NCBI GenBank assembly: GCA_945913015.1
Contig: CAMECH010000016.1
Span: 1-59,082 of the forward strand
Direction of reading: 5' to 3'
DNA: 59,082 bases
DNA from: an uncultured Bacteroides sp.
GTDB taxonomy: Bacteria > Bacillota > Clostridia > Lachnospirales > Lachnospiraceae
The notes under the pieces are model-generated. The model saw nothing but the letters and a program-made list of their open reading frames with translations, was not told the DNA's origin and did no database searches. Of the stretch, positions 8,806-16,127 are shown piece by piece; the stretch's first letter is position 1; each line of letters begins with the position of its first letter. A program made the position numbers and the translations under genes.

Positions 8806-9783
8806 ATGAAAAAGATAAGTATAATGGTTCCGTGCTATAACGAAGAAGAAAACGTAGAACCGCTTTCACAGGCACTTATTGAAATGTTTGCAAAAGACCT
8901 TCCGCAGTATGATTATGAAATTTTATTTATAGATAATGATTCTGCTGACACAACAAGGGTGCGAATCAGAAGGCTTTGCGAAAAAAATCCGAAAATAAAA
9001 GCGATATTCAATGCGAAGAATTTTGGTCAGTTTAACTCGCCGTATTACGGAATTCTTCAGACAACAGGGGACTGCACAATACCGGTGTGTGCCGATTTTC
9101 AGGACCCGATAGAGCTTATCCCGAAGCTTGTGGCTAAGTGGGAGGAAGGTTACAAAATTGTATGTGCGGTCAAGACGAGAAGCAAAGAAAATCCTCTTAT
9201 GTACTGGCTTCGCTCGGTATATTACAAAATTATCAAGAAAATGTCTTCGTCTGAGCAGATTGAGCAGTTTACAGGTTTCGGTCTGTATGATAAATCATTT
9301 GTACAGGTGCTTCGGGATTTAAAGGACCCAATCCCGTTTATCAGGGGAATTGTCGGTGAGCTTGGGTACAAACGCACCGAAATCGAGTATGAACAGCCGC
9401 AAAGACGCGCCGGAAAGACACACAATAATTTCTATACCCTGTATGATGCAGCTATGTTAAGTTTTACATCCTACACTAAGATAGGCTTAAGGCTTGCAAC
9501 ATTTATTGGCGCAATAACGGCTATAATAAGCGTTATTATTGCTTTGGTGTATCTTGTACTCAAGCTTGTATACTGGAACCGTTTTTCAGCCGGAATGGCA
9601 CCGCTGGTAATTCTTGTGTGCGTATTCGGTTCACTTATACTGATATTTCTGGGACTTATGGGAGAGTATATACTGTCAATTAACCAGAGGGTAATGAACA
9701 GACCGCTCGTGATAGAAGAAGAAAGACTTAATTTTGAAAAGGGAACACCACAGGATGAGGAGATTGCCCATGTACACGATTGA
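8806..9783 (+). CDS. Family 2 glycosyltransferase, polyprenyl-phosphate sugar synthase type (GtrB/CsbB-like)
   Basis: A 325-residue protein. The N-terminal GT2 domain (about residues 1-215) has VPCYNEEEN at the start and an acidic FQDP motif near residue 100. Two transmembrane helices follow (about 228-250 and 265-290), then a short cytosolic tail. This is the layout of enzymes such as GtrB, CsbB and ArnC, which load a nucleotide sugar onto undecaprenyl phosphate at the inner face of the membrane. In Bacillus, CsbB works with a YfhO-family GT-C enzyme, and a YfhO homolog ends this operon. The ribosome site is AAGGAG. LicD overlaps the 3' end by 14 bases. The sugar cannot be read from sequence. 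Confidence 0.85.
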   Translation: MKKISIMVPCYNEEENVEPLSQALIEMFAKDLPQYDYEILFIDNDSADTTRVRIRRLCEKNPKIKAIFNAKNFGQFNSPYYGILQTTGDCTIPVCADFQDPIELIPKLVAKWEEGYKIVCAVKTRSKENPLMYWLRSVYYKIIKKMSSSEQIEQFTGFGLYDKSFVQVLRDLKDPIPFIRGIVGELGYKRTEIEYEQPQRRAGKTHNNFYTLYDAAMLSFTSYTKIGLRLATFIGAITAIISVIIALVYLVLKLVYWNRFSAGMAPLVILVCVFGSLILIFLGLMGEYILSINQRVMNRPLVIEEERLNFEKGTPQDEEIAHVHD

Positions 9784-10612
9784 AGATGTCCATCACTATA
9801 ATGATCTGATGCTTGCAGAGGTAGACAGAATATGCAGGAAACACAATATTACATATTTTCTTGACAGCGGTACGCTGATTGGCGCAATACGCCATAAGGG
9901 CAATATACCGTGGGATGATGATGTTGATATAACAATGCCGAGAAGCGATTACGAGCGTTTTGTAAAGGTATGTGAAAGCGGTGAGCTGTCAGACGGATAT
10001 GAGTTTGTAAGGCCACAGGATTATGGTGAAAATCATTTCTTTGATTTTATTCCGCATATTGCATTTACGAAGAGCACAATAAAGCCGGAAGACGGCGAGA
10101 TGGCGTTTTATAACGGAAAGCAGAATCATATGCTGCTGGATATATTTATACTTGATGACATAAGCGATTCTGTGATTGCACAGAAATGGAAGGTACTGCG
10201 ACTGCAGTTTTTGTATATGCTTTCATGGGCGCACAGATACCGTATTGATTATTCGGAATATTCACCGGCACAAAGAGTTGTGGTGCGAATTATGTCGGTA
10301 ATCGGTAAACTCTTTAAGCAGAGTTCGATAGAGAAAAAATTCACCCAAATTGCAAAAAGCGGTAACGGTAAAGGATACGGGAAAATGTTCTCCGCATATT
10401 ATCCGTTTGACCAGATTCATTTTATTTACGATAAAAAATGGTTTGAAAAGACAGTCAGAGTACCGTTTGATGAGTATGAGTTTGATGCTCCGTCCGGTTA
10501 TGACAATGTGCTGAAGACTATGTTCGGAAACTATATGGAGCTTCCGCCGGCAGAGAAAAGAGTTGCAGAGCATTATGATGTGACAAGTGAGTATTTTAAA
10601 ATCACTGACTGA
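9770..10612 (+). CDS. licD: LicD-family phosphotransferase
   Basis: A 280-residue protein of the LicD family, nucleotidyltransferase-fold enzymes that transfer phosphocholine or similar phospho-alcohols from a CDP donor to glycans. The diagnostic segment LDSGTLIGAIRHKG...PWDDDVDI is at residues 31-54, with the metal-binding Asp cluster at 49-53. The ATG at 9770 has GAGGAG upstream and overlaps the end of the GT2 gene, so translation is probably coupled. No choline kinase or choline uptake gene (licA, licB) is nearby, but a cytidylyltransferase fused to a PLP enzyme lies two genes downstream and could supply the donor. Confidence 0.9.
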   Translation: MYTIEDVHHYNDLMLAEVDRICRKHNITYFLDSGTLIGAIRHKGNIPWDDDVDITMPRSDYERFVKVCESGELSDGYEFVRPQDYGENHFFDFIPHIAFTKSTIKPEDGEMAFYNGKQNHMLLDIFILDDISDSVIAQKWKVLRLQFLYMLSWAHRYRIDYSEYSPAQRVVVRIMSVIGKLFKQSSIEKKFTQIAKSGNGKGYGKMFSAYYPFDQIHFIYDKKWFEKTVRVPFDEYEFDAPSGYDNVLKTMFGNYMELPPAEKRVAEHYDVTSEYFKITD

Positions 10613-10645
10613 AGGTGATTTGGGTTGTATTGGAAGTTTTAAGCT

Positions 10646-11842
10646 ATGAAGAAAAATATTTTAAAAGCATTTGCGGGCGATATGATGTACAGCATTATTG
10701 CGCTTGTTGTGCTTAACGGAACAATTCAGCTGCTGGTAAATCCTTATCTTACAGGCAGAATGGGTGCGGCGGCATTTGGCGTTATACTTTCGATTGAGTC
10801 GGTAGTATCAATAATGGCGTCATCTTTTGGTTCGGGAGCAAATTACTCCCGGCTTGTATTAAGTTCAAAGAAACAGGAGCCAAAAGGTGATTATAATATT
10901 TTCCTTGCAATAATCTCACTGCTGTCGTTAGTTGTTACGCTTGTAATGCTTATGGTATTCGGCGAATTAAACCCGGTGATGTATATAAGCTCGGCGGTGC
11001 TTATGATTGCCAGTGTACTGCGCTATTACGGCGATGTAAATTATAAGCTTACCCTTAATTACAAGGGCTTTATGAAATATTACATTGCAGCGGCAGTCGG
11101 ATATGCAGCCGGTACACTTGTTTATCCGTTTACACACTCCTGGGGAATTGCGATTGCATCGGGCGAGGTGCTTGCAACTCTGTATGTGATAAAAACAGGT
11201 TCACTGTATAAAAGACCGCTGTTTGAACGCTCTGATAAATTTGGGGATGTAATGAAGTCAGTATGGGCTCTGTCCTTTGCATATCTTATCTCAAGCATGA
11301 TAATGAATGCGGACAGAATACTGGTAATGCTTTTTGTGGGCTCGGCAGAAGTAACGGTTTTCTATACGGCAACACTTGTGGGAAAGATTGTAGCAATGCT
11401 CACAAGCCCGCTCAATGGCGTAATCATGGGACATCTCTCAAAGTATGAGGGAAAGCTGTCAAAGAAAATGATGGCGGGAATCTCAGGCGGACTGTTTGTG
11501 GCAGGACTGGCAGTGCTTGGCGTCAGCGTTGTTACATCATATATTTTTGTTAAAATAATGTATCCCGATGTTTATGAACTTGCGAAACCGCTGTTTCTTA
11601 TTGCAAATGCGGGACAGATTTTTTACTTTATATCTGAGTCACTCATGGTGATTGTATTGAGGTTCACAGGGGAAAAGCTTCAGATAATTTTAAATGCTGC
11701 ATATGCTGTGCTGTTTTTTGTGCTCGCGGTTCCGGGAGTTATATTCGGAAATCTCTACGGACTTGCGGCAGCAATCCTTGCGGCTAACTTAATCAGATAT
11801 ATTGCGGTTACGCTTGTGGGAATGTTTTGTAAACAAAATTAA
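10646..11842 (+). CDS. Polysaccharide flippase, Wzx/MOP superfamily
   Basis: A 398-residue membrane protein with about 12 hydrophobic helices and a short basic N-terminus, as in the Wzx/oligosaccharide-flippase branch of the MOP superfamily. GGAAG lies nine bases before the ATG. It sits among sugar-nucleotide and glycosyltransferase genes, so it probably moves a polyprenyl-linked saccharide across the membrane. The family has few fixed motifs, so the call rests on topology, length and context. Confidence 0.78.
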   Translation: MKKNILKAFAGDMMYSIIALVVLNGTIQLLVNPYLTGRMGAAAFGVILSIESVVSIMASSFGSGANYSRLVLSSKKQEPKGDYNIFLAIISLLSLVVTLVMLMVFGELNPVMYISSAVLMIASVLRYYGDVNYKLTLNYKGFMKYYIAAAVGYAAGTLVYPFTHSWGIAIASGEVLATLYVIKTGSLYKRPLFERSDKFGDVMKSVWALSFAYLISSMIMNADRILVMLFVGSAEVTVFYTATLVGKIVAMLTSPLNGVIMGHLSKYEGKLSKKMMAGISGGLFVAGLAVLGVSVVTSYIFVKIMYPDVYELAKPLFLIANAGQIFYFISESLMVIVLRFTGEKLQIILNAAYAVLFFVLAVPGVIFGNLYGLAAAILAANLIRYIAVTLVGMFCKQN

Positions 11843-11899
11843 AATTTATAAACTAATAATATATATGCCACGCTTTTTGTGGCGGAATGAGAGGGACAA

Positions 11900-13738
11900 A
11901 TGCAGGCCATAATATTAGCAGCAGGAATGGGAAAACGACTTAAGGAACTGACGAATAATTCAACAAAATGCATGGTTAAGGTCAATGGGGAAACAATGGC
12001 GGAAAGGACGCTTAGAAGCCTTGATAAGCTTAAGCTTGAGAGAATTGTTGTGGTAGTCGGATATGAGGGACAGAAGCTCATTGACTATATTAATGAACTT
12101 GGTCTTTCTACCCGAATTGAATATGTAAATAATGATATTTATGACAAGACCAATAACATTTATTCACTCTATCTTGCAAAAGATTATCTGGTGCAGGACG
12201 ATACGTTGCTTCTTGAGTCGGATATCGTATTTGATGATGCTGTTATAAGGAAACTTGTGGACAACCCATATCCGAGCCTTACGCTGGTTGCCAAGTTTGA
12301 AAGCTGGATGGACGGAACTGTTGTAACACTCGACGAAGACAATAATATAAGCAGCTTTTTGGGCAAGAAGGAATTCGATTTCCATAATATCGATTCATAT
12401 TACAAGACAGTTAATCTTTATAAGTTCAGCAAAGAGTTTTCGGTTACTCATTATGTGCCGTTCCTTGAAGCTTATTGCAAGGCACTTGGCAATAATGAAT
12501 ATTATGAGCAGGTGCTTAAGGTTATCACGCTTCTTGACAAGCCTGATATCAAGGCTGTATGCCTCGAGGATGAGGTGTGGTACGAGATAGATGATGAACA
12601 GGATCTGAGCATTGCGGAGATTCTTTTTGCAAGCCGTGCGGAGAAGCTTGAAAAAATGCAGAAATGCTTCGGCGGATACTGGAGATTTCCGAAGCTTCTG
12701 GATTTCTGCTACCTTGTAAATCCGTTTTATCCGAATAAAAAGCTTATAAGTGAGATGCATGCGAATTTTACACGGCTGCTTACACAATATCCTTCAGGAA
12801 TGTCGGTAAACAGCCTGACGGCTGCCAAAAACTTTGGACTTAAGGAACAGGAAGTTGTTGTGGGAAATGGTGCGGCGGAGCTTATCAAATCCCTGATGGA
12901 GAAGCTTTCCGGAAATCTTGGAATTGCATTTCCTACATTTCAGGAGTATCCTAACAGAAAGCCACAGGATAAAGTGATTCCGTTTTTTGTTGAGAATGAT
13001 AATTACTCCTATACGGCAGAGGATTTGATGAATTTCTATGAGGACAAGGATATTCAGGTGCTTACGCTTATTAATCCGGATAACCCTTCAGGAAATTACA
13101 TCGAGAAGGAAGATGTGCTTCGCCTTGCCGAATGGTGCAACGGACGCGGAGTAACATTTATTGTTGATGAATCGTTTGTTGATTTTGCAGAGCGCGACGG
13201 TTCTACGACACTGCTTACAAGAGAAATTTTAAACAGTAATCCAAAGCTTATAGTGGTGAAGAGTATTTCAAAGTCATACGGTGTGCCGGGCATACGCCTG
13301 GGGATTGCGGCAAGTGCCGATAAAGACCTTATTGAAGCGGTTAAGAAGGATGTTTCAATCTGGAATATTAATTCATTTGGAGAGTTTTTCCTGCAGATTC
13401 AGGAGAAGTACCAGAAGGATTATGTGAATGCCCTTAAGAAGTTTTATGATGTAAGAAGAGAGTACATAAGAGATTTGGAAGGCATTGATAAAATCAGGGT
13501 TATTCCATCGCAGGCCAATTATGTACTCTGCGAGGTGCTTGGCGGAATGTCAAGCCGTATGCTCACAGAGATTCTTCTCAATGATTACAACATTTTAATT
13601 AAAGATTTATCAACAAAGAAGGGCTTTAATGGCAAAAATTATATTCGACTTGCGGTGCGTACCGATGAGGATAACAAAAAGCTTGTCAATGCACTTGAAA
13701 GCATACTGCCGTGCGGTGTCGCTGACGATGATGAATAG
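11900..13738 (+). CDS. Bifunctional cytidylyltransferase / PLP-dependent aminotransferase-fold enzyme
   Basis: A 612-residue two-domain fusion. Residues 1-240 are a LicC-like nucleotidyltransferase with LAAGMGKRLKELT at the start and Lys26 in the following conserved segment. Residues 270-612 are a fold-type-I PLP enzyme with NPDNPSG and the lysine motif SISKSYGVPGIRLG (Lys458). PGIRLG is closer to CobD (threonine-phosphate decarboxylase) than to typical HisC. The fusion suggests one protein that makes a phospho-amino alcohol (for example from phosphoserine by decarboxylation, or from dihydroxyacetone phosphate by transamination) and activates it with CTP for LicD. A PntC-type aminoethylphosphonate enzyme is an alternative, but no phosphonate genes are present. 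GAGAGGG precedes the ATG. The domain calls are solid; the substrate is inference. Confidence 0.85.
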   Translation: MQAIILAAGMGKRLKELTNNSTKCMVKVNGETMAERTLRSLDKLKLERIVVVVGYEGQKLIDYINELGLSTRIEYVNNDIYDKTNNIYSLYLAKDYLVQDDTLLLESDIVFDDAVIRKLVDNPYPSLTLVAKFESWMDGTVVTLDEDNNISSFLGKKEFDFHNIDSYYKTVNLYKFSKEFSVTHYVPFLEAYCKALGNNEYYEQVLKVITLLDKPDIKAVCLEDEVWYEIDDEQDLSIAEILFASRAEKLEKMQKCFGGYWRFPKLLDFCYLVNPFYPNKKLISEMHANFTRLLTQYPSGMSVNSLTAAKNFGLKEQEVVVGNGAAELIKSLMEKLSGNLGIAFPTFQEYPNRKPQDKVIPFFVENDNYSYTAEDLMNFYEDKDIQVLTLINPDNPSGNYIEKEDVLRLAEWCNGRGVTFIVDESFVDFAERDGSTTLLTREILNSNPKLIVVKSISKSYGVPGIRLGIAASADKDLIEAVKKDVSIWNINSFGEFFLQIQEKYQKDYVNALKKFYDVRREYIRDLEGIDKIRVIPSQANYVLCEVLGGMSSRMLTEILLNDYNILIKDLSTKKGFNGKNYIRLAVRTDEDNKKLVNALESILPCGVADDDE

Positions 13739-13787
13739 CTATAAAGCCTGATATGTGCAGCAGGCAACGCAGAAATGAGGAAAAATA

Positions 13788-16127
13788 ATGAAATGTTTAA
13801 TCCTTGCCGGAGGTACGGGTGATACACTCTGGCCTTTATCAAGAAAAAATTATCCGAAGCAGTTTATGAACATTAAAGAGGGGCGCTCTCTTCTGCAGGA
13901 AACGATAGTGCGTAACATGACATTTTGTGATGAATTTATCATCATAACAAATGAAAGTTATCTCAATATCGTTGAAGGTCAGATGAAAGCGTTTCAGGGG
14001 TTAAGATATCGTGTTATTCTTGAGGGACAGCCAAGGGGGACGGCGCCTGCAATTGCTTTGGGTTGCACATTCTGCAACCAGTCTGAGCTTGTGTTTGTTG
14101 TATCTGCTGATAATCTGATTGAGGGTAAGGAGTATCAGAATGCTATTCTTGAGGCAAAGGAAATGGCGAAAACCGGTGCGCTTGTAGCATTTGGCGTCAA
14201 GCCATATAAGCCTTCTTCGTCGTACGGATATATCAGGCACGATAAGACATGTATTACCAGATTTGTGGAGAAAGCATCGCTTGAAGAGGCTGCGGATTTC
14301 ACATATGAGAACGGATATCTCTGGAATAGCGGATTGTTCGTATTTCGTGCAGGGGATTTTCTGAATGCCCTGAATAAATATAATCCACAGATGTATGCAT
14401 GCTGTTTTGATGCAAGGAAAAAGGTTCCTGCTATACGCCGCGTAATTAATTTCCCGGATTTTATAATGGAGGATTTCCCGTCAGGAAGTGTTGAGGGGAG
14501 TGTATTTGCGAAGACAGACAAGGCACGTGTTATTGAGATTAAGTTTAAGTGGCAGGATGTCGGAAATGTTACGGACCTCGCTGTTATTGACGGCGTTGCT
14601 GATATCGGTAACAGGTATGTTATTGAAAACGGCTGTAAAAATGTTGATGTAATCAATAAGGCACAGAAAAATCTTGTTGTCACCAATGATCTTGAAGATA
14701 TAGTTGTGGTAAATACTGATGATGCCGTATATGTTTCAAAGAAGGACTCTGTAGAGAATATTAAGGAAATTATCCACGAAAATCATGAAAAATATGAGCA
14801 TTATTTTGACTATAACCGGTTATCGTACAGGGAATGGGGAATACATGAACTGCTGACATCAGCTAAGGGATATAAGGTAAAAAAGGTTACGGTATTTCCG
14901 GGAATGAGCATGAATCTTCACCAGCATGAGTTCAGAAGCGAACACTGGTCTGTTGTTGAGGGGGTCGCGACAATCACGCTGGGAGCAGATGAGCGTGACT
15001 ACCATAAATTTGAAAGTGTATTTGTGCCTGTCGGTATGCAGCATAAGGTTGCAAACCACACAGATAAGAATGTTGTAATCATTGAAGTCGGCATCGGTGA
15101 TATGCTGACAGATAACGATATGGTCAAAATATATGGGCAGGAGAATGAACAGAGCGGTCCCGTATCGGATATTGTAAAGCTTGACCCTGCATTTAAGGAT
15201 AATCTGTGGGGCGGAACAAAGCTGCGTACTGTATTCGGTAAAAAATGTGACTATGACATTATTGCGGAAAGCTGGGAGTTGTCGGCGCATCCTGACGGAC
15301 AGAGCCGCATTGCCGAGGGAAGATACAGAGGAATGCTCTTTAATGAATATCTGAGAAGAATCGGTAAGGAGGCTCTCGGATGGAAATGTCAGGCGCTTGA
15401 CAGATTTCCGATACTGATTAAATTTATTGATGCAAAGCAGGCTCTTTCCGTACAGATTCATCCTGATGATGAGTATGCTCTTGAAGTTGAGGGAGAGTAC
15501 GGAAAAAACGAAGTATGGTATGTGCTTGACTGTGAACCCGGTGCAAGCCTTTACTGCGGACTTTCAAGAAAGACAAGTAAAGAGGAAATTAAGCAGAGGA
15601 TTGCAAATAACACAATTACTGAAATTCTCAACGAAGTTAAGGTTAAAAAGGGTGATGTGGTATTCATAAAGGCTGGTACAATTCATGCAATCGGAGCCGG
15701 AATACTTATCTGTGAGATCCAGCAGAATTCAAACAGCACATACAGGCTTTACGATTATGACCGCCGTGACAAGTACGGCAATTTAAGGGAGCTTCATCTT
15801 GAAAAAGCCCTTGATGTTGTTGATGTGGAGCCTTATGTAAGAAATAATGACAAGCCGGAGCTTCTTCAAAGTGATGAAAATTTTGATGTTGAGAGGCTTG
15901 TGCAGTGTAAGTATTTTGAGTGCTTTAAGTATGTAGTGCGAAAAGAGGCAAAGATAATGGTTGACGAAGCGTCATTTGTCTCGGTTCTTTTCTTAAGCGG
16001 ATGCGGAAGTATTACCGTTGATAAAAGGACACTGGAGTTTAAGGCAGGAGAAAGCTTCTTTGTGACAGCAGGAAAGAAGAATATAATTATTCATGGGGAA
16101 AGTGAGTGTATAGTTACACATGTTTAA
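13788..16127 (+). CDS. Mannose-1-phosphate guanylyltransferase / mannose-6-phosphate isomerase fusion (ManC-ManA)
   Basis: A 779-residue, three-part protein. Residues 1-345 are a GDP-mannose pyrophosphorylase domain. About 350-450 is a type II phosphomannose isomerase cupin with HQHEFRSEHWSVVEG. About 455-779 is a type I phosphomannose isomerase (ManA) with VQIHPDDE, KNEVWY and AGTIHAIGAG, which carry the zinc ligands. ManC and ManA are normally separate genes. The nucleotide-binding signature GGxGxRLWPLSR reads GGTGDTLWPLSR, so the usual Arg is Thr13, and FVEKP reads FVEKA (159-163). The pyrophosphorylase may be altered or inactive, while the isomerase parts look intact. The ribosome site is GAGG. 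The stop overlaps the next start by 8 bases. Confidence 0.85.
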   Translation: MKCLILAGGTGDTLWPLSRKNYPKQFMNIKEGRSLLQETIVRNMTFCDEFIIITNESYLNIVEGQMKAFQGLRYRVILEGQPRGTAPAIALGCTFCNQSELVFVVSADNLIEGKEYQNAILEAKEMAKTGALVAFGVKPYKPSSSYGYIRHDKTCITRFVEKASLEEAADFTYENGYLWNSGLFVFRAGDFLNALNKYNPQMYACCFDARKKVPAIRRVINFPDFIMEDFPSGSVEGSVFAKTDKARVIEIKFKWQDVGNVTDLAVIDGVADIGNRYVIENGCKNVDVINKAQKNLVVTNDLEDIVVVNTDDAVYVSKKDSVENIKEIIHENHEKYEHYFDYNRLSYREWGIHELLTSAKGYKVKKVTVFPGMSMNLHQHEFRSEHWSVVEGVATITLGADERDYHKFESVFVPVGMQHKVANHTDKNVVIIEVGIGDMLTDNDMVKIYGQENEQSGPVSDIVKLDPAFKDNLWGGTKLRTVFGKKCDYDIIAESWELSAHPDGQSRIAEGRYRGMLFNEYLRRIGKEALGWKCQALDRFPILIKFIDAKQALSVQIHPDDEYALEVEGEYGKNEVWYVLDCEPGASLYCGLSRKTSKEEIKQRIANNTITEILNEVKVKKGDVVFIKAGTIHAIGAGILICEIQQNSNSTYRLYDYDRRDKYGNLRELHLEKALDVVDVEPYVRNNDKPELLQSDENFDVERLVQCKYFECFKYVVRKEAKIMVDEASFVSVLFLSGCGSITVDKRTLEFKAGESFFVTAGKKNIIIHGESECIVTHV

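Noticed and set aside
11866-11883. GCCAC-GCTTTTT-GTGGC hairpin before the cytidylyltransferase fusion
   Set aside because: The stem is five base pairs and lacks a T-run; it is too weak to call a terminator inside an operon.
11900-13738. PntC-type 2-aminoethylphosphonate cytidylyltransferase-transaminase
   Set aside because: No PEP mutase or phosphonopyruvate decarboxylase gene is nearby, and the PLP domain looks like class I/II (CobD/HisC) and not like a PhnW-type class V transaminase. Kept only as an alternative.
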